A DNA stretch of 64,000 nucleotides from Chondrilla cf. caribensis (taxonomy: Eukaryota > Porifera > Demospongiae > Chondrillida > Chondrillidae): the NCBI GenBank assembly GCA_964020155.1, contig OZ026551.1, forward strand, positions 3,599,767-3,663,766, given 5' to 3'. The translations under genes and the position numbers were made by a program. The notes beneath the pieces are model-generated. The model made no database searches. It was not told where the DNA came from and worked only from the letters and a program-made list of their open reading frames with translations. This document shows positions 13,193 through 25,129 of the stretch, piece by piece. Position 1 is the stretch's first letter, and every line of letters begins with the position of its first letter.

Positions 13193-14647
13193 TGCAGATA
13201 ACATGTAAAGATCTACTGTACATACTTACATACCTCAGGATTGTCCCAGACTCTTGGGTTTCTATGGATACCAAATATTCCTATTGTAATCCAAGAACCT
13301 GCATATAATATATATGCAAACACACTTCTCAGGCCAAATATCATAACTTGTGTCTTGGTTCAGCAAAACATATAAGAAAGAAGTGTGCACACATCATCCC
13401 TGGAGCATAGGTCACTGATGTGCACATGGGAAACAGCACATGTCACCAGACAGGTTTCATTGCTAGGATAAATCGACTGAGAACCAGGCAGGAAGTTAAT
13501 TAAAGCAGGAAATTCGTCAACACTTTCAAATGCGCATGATATATTATATTGAACTACGTATCTGTACATACTCTGTATGAATTGTCTCTGCCAGGAGTGA
13601 AGTTAGTTGTACTCTCCTTAGGTGTGTTGCAGCAGATAAGGTGCTACTAATTATGTAGACCTACACCCTCGGTAATACGTCAGCACTTTATATCTACTGC
13701 AGCACACCTAGGGAGGATGCAACTATTACTTAAAGTGTATAGACATAAGGAAGCAGGTTGTGATTGAAGTACCCTTCAGCTGTTCCAGTCTCAATGAACA
13801 CCTAAGTCACTACCATTGAGATATACTCCACTGAGCACAAACGGTATTATTAACACAAATTACATCACAGCTTGTATCCTGAGGCGAAATAGACAGGTCC
13901 ATAGTTGATCTCAAGGTCTACTGTGTTGTAAGTACTGCACACACCTTTGGGGACAAAGTACCCATCCAGGGTCATGTCTTGTGAAGCTTCTCTGTAGACA
14001 AGTGGAACAGGTGGATACAACCTCATGGCCTCCTTTATACACATGGTGGTGTAGTCCAGGGACTTCAGATCATCCCTACAAGAGACACAGACAGCAAACT
14101 ATGCATCAGTAACCAGTAGTAAACAACAACAACCACAACAACTACAACCACAACAACAACAACCTCACCACTCCAGCTCAACTCTGTCTCCCAGCACTTT
14201 AATCACTTCCTGTCTGCACTTCTCTTGATGTTCAGGATATTTAGCTAAACAGTACAAGGTCCAGCTAAGACCTGTGGTGGGTGGGAGTGGGGCCATGTGA
14301 AATGCACTGTATGTACACACACATACATGCATTTCTCTATAATATGGTTTATTCATACAGAGTTGGCCATGGTCAGTGAACACCCTTAAAATTCCAATCA
14401 GAACCTACGTATTTGTGAATAAACTGCCAAGTCATGATACACATGTGTATATGCTTCCATCTGATATCAATGGAAATCTCTAGACACAGAAATTTTATTA
14501 CACCAAATGTTTCGGCAGCTGACTGATAACTTTGTTAGTGGTATGACTATATATAGTGTCATACCACTAACAAAACAACCCTCTTTCTAGCGTAGGACTG
14601 CTACATACAGCCTTACCCCCCCACACACACACACACAACACACACAC

Positions 14648-14702
<55 letters not shown>

Positions 14703-14715
14703 CACACACACACAC

Positions 14716-14765
<50 letters not shown>

Positions 14766-17700
14766 AAATGGCATAGCAGAGTACACTCACCACAAGCTGT
14801 AGTGTCATGCCCCTCAAACAAGAATGTGTTGACTTCATTTCTGATCTGTTCATCAGGCATTCCACTGCCATCTTCATCCTACATTTACATTTACATATGT
14901 GCATACACATACATAATCAGGTATATACGTACTGTATGTAATGGTAAGAACAAAATGTTTGATTTCTATGCATTTGTACTTTTGCAGTGAGTAGCACATC
15001 CAGGAGGTCTAGTTTCTTGTTCTCCTTCAACCTCTGCTGTTCTTCTTCCTTCAGAAGAGACAGCCTTCTCTTTTGGATCACCTCCTCTGTGACTTGGTGG
15101 ATGTAATTGACAACCCTTCGATACCTGTACCCACTGGGGGTCAGGTGGAAGATGAGGTCTGACATTTGGTAAAACGTTAGCTGTCGCTGAACAGTGAGTT
15201 CAGATGCCATCATAACATATGAAATATACTTGGATTGTTTCCTGCAATATGTATGGGAACAGACACAAAACAGAGCTCAATGTGGTGACACCTCACATGC
15301 TAAACAATACGGAACAACACAAGTCTGATCTCTGGGAACATTGCAGTTTACTCATACATACGAAAATCTACGTACATACACACATATTAAATACACGTAT
15401 ACACACAAACATACATAGGCATACGTATATACATGGTCACATACACACATGCACACATTGGTACATACGTACATACACACATACACATACGTACACATAC
15501 GTAAATGGTTACAGTGCACAAGATCACTAACTCTTCACTTTGACAGTGGCTCTTGTAGCTGAAGGCAGTTTGCAGCATAACATCCAGTGTGAGCAAGGAG
15601 AAGTCTTTGAAGACCTCAATCGATTTCTCCTTGTGTAACTCCTCACTCCATTTATTCTGTACAATAATGAGATACATCAAAGTACACTAATACATACAAC
15701 CACCTGTGTGTGTACACACACACACACACACACACACACACCACTTCACTTACAATTAGTTCATGTGTTGAAGAATTGAAGATACTCATGTATTGTTTCA
15801 AGATTTGAACATGGAAAGCTGGAGTTAGCAGACGACGATTCCTCTGCCACTTCTCTCCATTGGAAACAAGGAGACCATCACCTATAACGAACAAAATGTT
15901 CCACACAAAACACAATACACACCATAATACCAGAGTTCATCGGAAATGTATGTACAGTACTTACAGCACTGTGTACTTGATATGTGCTAGTAACATATTA
16001 TGTGTACACATACAGTACATATGTCTTGTATTAGTGGTACCAAAGACACAAACAAGGCGCAACGGCACAGTGAGTGTACATTATCATAAGTACATTAACA
16101 GGAGTGTACACGATAGAAACTAAAAAAGCAACAAGGCAAACGTAAACAATAATACGTACCTACGTACATACATTCTATGCAAATACAATGATTCAAGACC
16201 CTGAGGTTATATATAGTCCCCCTCTGGGTTGTCTTTAACTGGAGACAGCCCTCAGGGATACCAATGAAGGAATTATATGTGTGAAATATTCAGTATTTAG
16301 TGTAAAAACACACGTACGTACGTATTTGGAAAAAAAAACAATAAATCCAAGAAAATTACAAAAACAAAGGTTGTGTGCTCACCCAGCCATGGGAGAAGAA
16401 AGCTATAAACTCTGCTTGACTTTGGTTCTGAAATGTGAAATTCATACAATTATGCAACTGATTCCTCACAGAATAACTCAATGCACAGAAAAGTACGTAC
16501 GAATCTTGCAAAAATGTACAGTACACAACTTGCTTAGTAGGTGTCTTGAAGGGCATGCAAATCTGTACTTCTTATCTGAGGCACTTACTACTGGTACTGT
16601 TTGACATAATGTACATGAGCTAGGGACTGAGTGAAGTGCACTCAACAACCAGGAGTGCGTACTAACCAGAAGTGTGTACTAACCGGGAGTGTATATTAAC
16701 CAGGAGTGTGTACTAACCAGGAGTATGTACTAACCAGGAGTGTGTAATAACCAGGATTATGTACTAACCAGGAGTGTGTACTAACCAGGAGTGTGTACTA
16801 ACCAGAAGTGTGTACTAACCAGGAGTGTGTACTAACCAGGAGTGTGTGCTAACAGGAGTGTGTGCTAGCCAGGAGTGTGTACTAACCAGGAGTGCGTACT
16901 AACCAGAAGTGTGTACTAACCAGAAGTGTGTACTAACCAGGAGTGTGTACTAACCGGGAGTGTATATTAACCAGGAGTGTGTACTAACCAGGAGTATGTA
17001 CTAACCAGGAGTGTGTAATAACCAGGATTATGTACTAACCAGGAGTGCGTACTAACCAGGAGTATGTACTAACCAGGAGTGTGTACTAACCAGTAGTATG
17101 TACTAACCAGTAATATGTACTAACCAGGGTACATACGTACTAACCAGGGTACACATTGTCTACAGCTGCCCACTGAAATGTATAATTGAGGAAATACATC
17201 TCCAATTAAGCTAAATACTTCTTTCATGTGAACAGTGATAATCTTTGATATAGGCTTTATCCTGGACTTGAGCAGTTTTCAAATTGCATTGAGGTTAAAT
17301 CTAATGTAATTACTCGATACAGAATAAATTTTGGTTTCAGAATGGACGATGTATGTATATCGTGAATATGTATGTATGTACTTCACACAGTAGAGGATTT
17401 GATTCTGTACTAAAACACACAAAACAGTCTATTTCACTTACACAGTGTCCAAACACTCACCTTTCAGTAATTCCTTTAAAATTCGTGGGTGTCCTACGTT
17501 AACGGATGGAATGAATGCCGAAAACCATGTAACACTCATTTCCAGCTTATGCTCAATACCGTGTGTGTAGAGCCAGCCAAGCAGCACTGCTTCAGTTGTA
17601 TCAAGCTATGCAGAATGGAGGTAATAGTACAGTAAACTCCCCATAAGTCAGGCCCCTAGGGACACTGAAATACAGACTGAGTGTAGTTTGGATACGTCAG

Positions 17701-18476
17701 ACCTCTGGGGACACTGAAATACAGTGTAGTCTGGATAAGTCAGACCACTGGGGACACTGAAATACAGTGTAGTCTGGATAAGTCAGACCACTGGGGACAC
17801 TGAAATACAGTGTAGTCTGGATAAGTCAGACCTCTGGGGACACTGAAATACAGTGTAGTCTGGATAAGTCAGACCTCTGGGGACACTGGAACACAGTGGA
17901 GTCTGGATAAGTCAGACCTCTGGGGACACTTAAATAAGGGGAAGGAAAAGAAGATTACAGGTCGCCCAAGCAGAACTGCTGTTGTGTGTAAGTACGAGAG
18001 ATGTAGAGAAAAGAGGCATTTTAATTCAAAGAGAGGATTCCAATTCTCATGGGACACCTACGTACGTAGTAGCTAACAAGTGCACCTGAAAAAACACTGC
18101 ATGGCATGAAGAAAATTGGAGGAAGAACAAAAATACTTCAATTTTATACAATTGAAACCACAATAATATAAAATTCTACCATAATTGATAGCTTGATTTG
18201 GTATAATAACAACTTCAATACTTCACGTATACATGACACGACATCCGAATAAATCCACCAACTTGATGCAGGTTGCCGAGCAACCAGTGAACAGGCCCGA
18301 ATAAATCCACCAACTTGATGTAGGTTGCCGAGCAACCAGTGAACAGGCCAGCATGTTGGGATCTTCTTGATGTGTTGGTTCCTCCTGTGAAGTGCTACGA
18401 CAGACCCTCCGTATTTCCAAGCAAGATAGACCGTCACCAGACAGATCAGAGTCAACAACAATACGAAAATAGACAT
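11163..18476 (-). CDS. Cytochrome P450, CYP4-clan (copy A), 12 exons, 487 aa
   Basis: Exons in order of translation: 18476-18315, 17605-17461, 15881-15754, 15656-15532, 15241-14980, 14878-14791, 14271-14169, 14075-13945, 13298-13234, 12547-12465, 11565-11500, 11268-11163. All junctions are GT-AG and in phase, giving 1464 nt. The protein has an N-terminal membrane anchor (residues 4-20), the I-helix motif EGHDTT (296-301; the Glu is the CYP4-family residue that can cross-link heme), the K-helix ExxR (E353, R356, in [11 protein letters not shown]), a PERF-like [10 protein letters not shown], and the heme loop FSAGPRNCIG with Cys433. Such enzymes are ER monooxygenases, often omega-hydroxylating fatty acids and eicosanoids; the substrate here cannot be read. 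The exon 1 donor (CAA|GTTGGT) is weak and lies in a 52-bp tandem duplication. The exon 11 donor is the first GT of a (GT)n tract. It is a paralogue of copy B with the same exon sizes. Confidence 0.87.
11372..11499. repeat. (CA)n microsatellite abutting exon 11 donor of CYP copy A
   Basis: An imperfect then pure CA tract fills most of intron 11. On the transcript strand it is (GU)n beginning at the 5' splice site itself. Confidence 0.95.
11907..12079. mobile_element. pogo-like MITE, diverged copy
   Basis: This element is about 173 bp and matches the family best seen at 51312-51482. The internal part (TTTCCTAGTACCAATATAA) and the right end (AAGAATTCACTG followed by TA) are conserved, but the left terminus is eroded. 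It lies in intron 10 of CYP copy A. Confidence 0.6.
12106..12143. repeat. Perfect 17-bp hairpin
   Basis: GTCACCTTACACCATCA, a 4-base loop, then its exact reverse complement. It lies inside intron 10 of CYP copy A. It may be a MITE end-to-end remnant. Confidence 0.85.
12845..13187. repeat. Two (CA)n microsatellites in CYP copy A intron 9
   Basis: CA tracts at about 12850-12940 and 13083-13187 flank a segment that itself duplicates GGAATATTGCTATG-type flanking DNA (compare 12785-12840 with 12950-13010). Confidence 0.9.
14614..14764. repeat. (CA)n microsatellite in CYP copy A intron 6
   Basis: A CA tract of about 150 bp with a few ACA interruptions, 27 bp from the exon 6 donor. Confidence 0.95.
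16645..17152. repeat. 17-bp minisatellite in CYP copy A intron 2
   Basis: About 30 units of AACCAGGAGTGTGTACT. Neighbouring units show blocks repeated at a higher order. The same unit in reverse complement forms the array at 46262-46590 in intron 4 of CYP copy B. Confidence 0.95.
17640..17935. repeat. 43-bp minisatellite in CYP copy A intron 1
   Basis: Seven units carrying TGTAGTCTGGATAAGTCAG and CTCTGGGGACACTGAAAT. The core GTCTGGATAAGTCAGAC is itself a short inverted repeat. The same unit recurs at 59783-60035. Confidence 0.95.
18246..18349. repeat. 52-bp tandem duplication across the exon 1 donor of CYP copy A
   Basis: 18246-18297 and 18298-18349 differ at a single base. Each unit contains the last 35 nt of exon 1 and the start of intron 1, so two candidate 5' splice sites exist (after 18315 and after 18263). 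Only the proximal one keeps the reading frame. Copy B has a single unit with the better donor GTTAGT. Confidence 0.9.
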
Positions 18477-18659
18477 TATTCACCTAAAGTACTATTCGAC
18501 TATAAGCAATTCTTGTACTTGATTGACTTGGTTTTCAGCTATATCATGTGGCTGATCTTGGGTGGATTTAACTCCGGATCCACTGAACACGTCACACAAA
18601 TCCAGCCTCCATTTTACCATAGATTTTCCATACGTCTTATGACGTTTCTCAAACGCACG

Positions 18660-19055
18660 CTATTGTAATACGTGCAGCTAGCTATACCGCATGCATGCAT
18701 GGTTATTATGTGCACATGCATAAAGTCCATATATACGTAAAATCATATATAATACACTTCTAGTACGAATAATAGAACTACAAATAATTCTTTTGAGGTC
18801 ATTATGGAGACAGTCACAAAGATATACAATAGAGTTGACAAATTTATATTGGCTAGTTGTATAAAAATAAGTTAATATAAATAAAATATTTCTTCATCTA
18901 CTTTTCAACATTTATCATTTGAAAGTGTGGTGTGTGTGTGAGACCTGTAGTTGCCAAGCAGGGAAAGATCAGAGCCACCAACCTAGGGGTGATTATCCAT
19001 CACACAAAATGTGCTCTTCCAGTGAATGCAGAACTAGTAGTTGTATTGCCTTGAG
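18660..19055. other. Spacer between CYP copy A and copy C
   Basis: This is AT-rich intergenic sequence. The part at about 18960-19055 is homologous to the 3' flank of copy A (11080-11162), so the duplication unit includes flanking DNA. Confidence 0.6.
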
Positions 19056-19509
<454 letters not shown>

Positions 19510-19542
19510 CTGCATATGTACACATAAACAGAGATTCACTGA

Positions 19543-19735
19543 GTAGCACTCATGCAGTAGCACTCAGTAGCACTCAGTAGCACTGAGAAGCACTGGATAA
19601 CACTGATCATGAGTAGCACTGAGTAGCACTGAGTAGCACTCAGTAGCACCGAATAGCACTGAGTAAAACTCAGAGTAGTACTCAGTAGCACTGAGTAGCA
19701 CTGGGTATCACTGAGTAGGACTGGGTAGTATGTTA
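19543..19735. repeat. 10-bp minisatellite
   Basis: Repeats of AGTAGCACTG/AGTAGCACTC, about 17 degenerate units, truncating CYP copy C on its 5' side. Confidence 0.9.
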
Positions 19736-19789
19736 GTCCACCCGAAAGACCCTATTCCCACCCAGAAGTGATTAGGATCATTATACTGC

Positions 19790-20000
19790 ATCCCTTGTAG
19801 CAGTTACCCCCAGACCTATATAGGACAGACAGGTAGGACCTTAGAACAAAGGCTCAAGGAACATAAGTAAGCAGTTAGAGACGAGAACATTACCACTTCA
19901 GCCTTAGCCGAACATGTACAGAAGACAGGACACCCCATAGATTGGACCCATGCAGGCAGAAGTATTGCACACCTGCATTCACACAGCTAAGAGATGCCTA
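19790..20000 (+). mobile_element. GIY-YIG endonuclease fragment of a Penelope-like retroelement (relic)
   Basis: From about 19814 the frame reads TYIGQTGRTLEQRLKEHK, a stop, then AVRDENITTSALAEHVQK and GHPIDW. This is the typical GIY-YIG nuclease domain found at the C-terminus of Penelope-like elements. An in-frame stop breaks it and no reverse transcriptase precedes it, so it is dead. A matching linker fragment of the same kind of element lies at 40155-40345. Confidence 0.75.
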
Positions 20001-20289
20001 CTACATTACAACAGATGTTATTGGTGGCAGCACCACTGAGACTGAAATCCCCAGATGTGACAATTGACATGGTATTCCTATTTGATCACCTTTAGGAAGT
20101 GACCAACACAAGGAATTGAGCCTGAATTGATTGTATATAATATAATGATACATGTGTATGTCTGTGTGTACATTGTCGTTGTTGATATTGGAAAAGATGG
20201 TTGATGTCACGTGGGAGGATTTGATGACAGTTTGACTTAGTATATCATCTCTGATTTTCAGCACTTGTACCTGTGTGATTCAATGAGAG

Positions 20290-22945
20290 ATGAGTTGCTG
20301 CCAATGTAGTCAATCTGGTACCTGCACCAACTGCAAATGCGTAAGAAATGGGAGTAATTGCACCAATTGCCTACCGAGCGGTCTTAATAACTGTTTAAAT
20401 TCATTATTGACAATCTCTACCGACTCATCTAGTCTGCCTCCACCTACCAATTCATCTCACTTGTCTCTATGTACCAATTCATCTAGTTTCCCTCCATCTA
20501 CCGATTCATTCAGCTTGCCTTCATCTACCGATTTACCTAGTCTGCCTTCATCTATTTTGATTCATCTAGTTTGGCTTCAGCTACTTCTACTTACCCCACC
20601 GACAAGTTTGACTTTTCATGGGGGAAAATTGATGGAAAAACCTTTTCAACTCAAGTATCCAGCATCTATGATGAAGTAGTACAGTGGAAATAAATATTTT
20701 TCTCATTCCAAGTGGTGCTGCAGCTAGGGAAGAGCTTTGTTAGAGAAATTGCCAGCCTTCTCCAGGCTTATGCTGATGAGTCTAAGCTGGAGGCCATTGC
20801 TTTGAAGGCTTGCATGGTCATGCAGGTGCTTCTACTCCAGAAGCCAAGTCCTCACAGTATATCCAAAGATCACACCCTTTGTTTACAGAGACGCCTTGAA
20901 TTACAGAAGAATAGAGATATCAAGGAACCTTTCAAGGAGGGCCAATGCTTGCAAGCTAGACTGTGCAGTAGTCAACCATCACACAGTAGTGATCAAGTCT
21001 CTCGCATCTTTAGCAAGCTTATGATGCTGGGCAAAACCAAAGCAGCACTGCAATATCTCTTCAGAAATGCCGACAAAGGAGTTCTTAATCTTGATGATTT
21101 TATTGAAGGAAAACAGGACACAGTCAGAAATATCCTTGAGGACCTTCATCCCACAGGGAAAGACCCACATCCTGAATCACTGCTACCTAATGACACTGAA
21201 AGTTCTCTACCCACTGATCCCATACTTTTTGAAAGTTTAGATGGATCACTAATCCAACAAGTTGCTCGTCAGTGTAATGGCTCTGCTGGTCCAACTGGAC
21301 TAGATGCCCGTGCCTGGAGGCGTATGTGCACCAGCTTCGGACGATCCTCCTGGAATCTTTGCTCGGCCATAGCTTGTGTTGCTCGCTGTATCTGTACTAA
21401 ACAAGTGGATCCTGAGGGTCTCTCAGCTTTTGTTGCCTGTCGCCTCATCCTCCTCAACAAATGTCCTGGTGTTAGACCCATAGGTGTTGGTGAAGTACTC
21501 CACCGCACAATCGGCAAGGCTGTGATGAGGATAGTTCAAACAGATGTTGCTACTGCTGCTGGACTCTTGCAGGTTTGTGCCAGTTTACAGGGTGGCTGTG
21601 AAGCTGCTGTCCATGCTATGCGTGAAGTCATCAATAATGATTATCTGTCCTGCCTTGGCAACCATCCTAGTCAATACGTATCAATCACCAACAAGGATGT
21701 TTTTAACGGGTAGCGGTGAGATCTCTTCAAGTGAGGGCACCACCCAGGGAGACCCCTTGGGGTTGGTCATGTATGCTCTTGCAGTGGTCCCCCTGATCAG
21801 CAAACTCCAGCAGATGCATGAACATGCTCAGCAAGTCTGGTTTAGTGATGACGCAACAGCAGCCAGCACATGCCAACAACTCCATGCTTGGTGGGACGAT
21901 CTGGTCTCCCTTGGCCCTCCTTTAGTTAGGAAAAGCAAATTAGATCGTCAAGCAAGGAAAGCTGAGAGCATATACCATCAGCTTTCGACACCTCAGCGTC
22001 GGCTAATGGACTGCAGCAGGGAGAAGGGTGCGTCTTGGTGGGTCACAATGCTACCCATTGATGAACATGGCTTCTTTTTACACAAGGGAGCCTTCTGTGA
22101 TGTGCTATGCCTGCGGTATGGATGGCAGCTATCAAACCTACCACTCCAATGTGCGTGTGGAAGTCCCCTTTCTGTCAATCACACTATGGTTTGTCACAAA
22201 GGCGGATTCCCAACATTGAGGCACAACGAGACCAGAGACCTGACCGCAGATCTCCTGAAAGAAGTCTGCCTCAACACCTGCATTGAGCCGGCCCTACAGC
22301 CACTCAGTGGCGAATCATTCCAGCTCCAACCTACCAACACTGAGGATGGTGCTTGTGTTGACATAAGAGCAAGCGGTTTTTGGACCTTGGCACAAGAGTC
22401 ATTTTTTGATGTAAGGTTTTTCCACCCTAGTGCCCCTTCATATCGAACCAAGGACCTTCCTTACCTCTACAAGCAGCATGAGAACATCAAAAAGCGTGAA
22501 TAGGCGACAGGACTCACGAGGTTGAGCGAGGTGCATTCACTCCCTTGGTCCTTACCACCACTGGCGGCATGGCCAAAGAAAGTACCATTTTTTTCAAGTG
22601 CCTTGGAGATCAGCTTGCTGACAAGAGGAGAGAGAGTTACTCCACTATCATGGGGTGGATATGCTGCAGAGTGTCATTACCCTCATCCGCTCTGCCATCC
22701 AAGCCATTTGTGGTACTCACAGCAGTGTTTTTGCTCCGGTGCCTGTGGATTTCCCCCTGGTATCTGCTGAAAGCCACCTTCAGTAACTCATTTTTCTTGT
22801 GTAACTAGATATTCTGTGTACTTTTATTTATTATTTTTTTTAATTTACATTGTTGATTATATGTTATCTCTTTGTTCATTAATTTTGATTTTATTATCTT
22901 TTTTTGTAATCCACTGAAATGTAATCATAATAATAATAATAATTA
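20290..22945 (+). mobile_element. Degenerate reverse-transcriptase retroelement (non-LTR type)
   Basis: The element opens with a Cys-rich CxC module (20290-20400, CCQCSQSGTCTNCKCVR) and a Ser/Thr/Pro linker. A region of the kind found upstream of RT domains in invertebrate retroelements follows (20712-21240), then RT fingers (CPGVRPIGVGEVLHRTIGKA, about 21460-21520), an RT palm with GTTQGDP and a FSDDA catalytic box (about 21735-21865), and a C-terminal region with HKGAFCDVLCLRYGW, a Cys/His cluster and NIKKRE. A last fragment (GGMAKESTIFFK) lies in another frame after 22545. At least three frame breaks are present. Between MREV and CPALATILVNTY the segment that should carry palm motif A is missing, so it cannot be active. 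The 3' end carries an (AAT)n tail near 22927-22945, as expected for a non-LTR element. Confidence 0.82.
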
Positions 22946-23446
22946 CAATACAGCCTTACATTCCATGCACTTTTTATGATCATTTTTATTTGTGCTACTA
23001 TTATAATCCTTAAGAGATAGTCATACATACATACATTGACACAGTAGATGCTAGTTTAGGGGCCCTGCTGAGTATTAGACCAATCGGAACTCTAATATGC
23101 TATAGCAAACAACAACTGGTAAGATATATTATACATACTATTTAGATGGTGATTATGATATAACTAACTTCATTTCACTACCAAATCGCTATCAGAGGGT
23201 TTGAGTCAAACATATGTGAAAATAATCCTTCAAGGTATTGAGCATGCTCACACCTGTCCATACACATATCCCTTCTACACACATTTCCAGGAAATGGGTA
23301 CAGCTGTTGAAAGGTCAGTTTTGTATAATTGGTACATACATGTATGCAAGTGCATGACATTGTTACAATTTGTACTGAGTATGTCTTCAACTCTTCACTG
23401 TCTATACAACTATAGGATAATAATTACATTACAATACTACACACAT

Positions 23447-24295
<849 letters not shown>

Positions 24296-24639
24296 CATGA
24301 AAAAAATCACGAGACACAGAATCTAATGAACATTGAGAAACTGATTTCTTGGTTTTGAAGGCTGATGACTTTTGTGTGTCTACAGGAGCAACGATAGCAT
24401 AAGGGACAGACTGGGACGCCGATCTAACTGTCCCACGTTGTGCTATTAGCAAGGCCATAGCCAAGTGTCCAAGGATCACCAATGAGGAGGTTGCACGACA
24501 CGATCCCCCCCCCCCCCCCCCACACACACACATACCCCAAGTCCCACAACATACACACACTAACCTGAATCAGATTTGGAAGAATTAACAGACTGGGTAT
24601 CTTCCACACCTTCTTGCGCGGTTTCTTCACTGAACACTC

Positions 24640-25096
24640 CCTTCTATCACAGATAGATACGACTTGTCAGGAGAACCATTGTGTCCTCAGTCAGTAGCTC
24701 AGTACCATCTTTTAACTCCATCAACAGATCTTCATCTCCACTGGTGGACATGTGACTTAGCTGGGTCTAAGAAGAAATGCACATAATGTGAGAAGAATGA
24801 AGTGATACGTGCATACAAGGTTCGATGATAGTGAAGAACTACAAGATGTATTTGACGAGAATCAAATCAATTGCTCAGGATTAGGACAGTTGAAATCAGG
24901 GCGTCTCAAAATAAACCAGTGACCCAAATTCTATCTTTTAATAGAGTGGTACAAAGCCTCAGATAGCTAGTACTTACCTTTGATATATATTTTGCATTTA
25001 TGTAGTTTTTGTTTTCTTTTCTTCCCCTCCTAGTAAACGTGCTAATACACCAAAAGCCACAAGTCCAACGAAACCGATGAAAATGGCCAAAACATA
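24640..25096 (-). other. Possible exons of an unrecognised minus-strand gene
   Basis: A segment at 25096-24978 is bounded by a pyrimidine-rich acceptor (CTCTCTCCCAG) and a perfect donor (AAAG|GTAAGT). One frame reads a hydrophobic stretch YVLAIFIGFVGLVAFGVLA followed by a basic tail and TAA. A second segment at about 24770-24640 contains DEDLLMELKDGTELLTED. No first exon was found and the frames do not clearly join. It could be a small membrane protein with a spliced 3' UTR, or chance. Confidence 0.25.
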
Positions 25097-25129
25097 CTGG
25101 GAGAGAGGAACGTAATAGAAGCGGCATCC

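Noticed and set aside
16645..17152. Regularly spaced repeats resembling a CRISPR array
   Set aside because: Direct tandem repeats without unique spacers in an animal genome; a minisatellite.
24500..24525. Poly-C run and poly-G run at 25898 as structural signals
   Set aside because: Simple homopolymers; may also mark assembly uncertainty.
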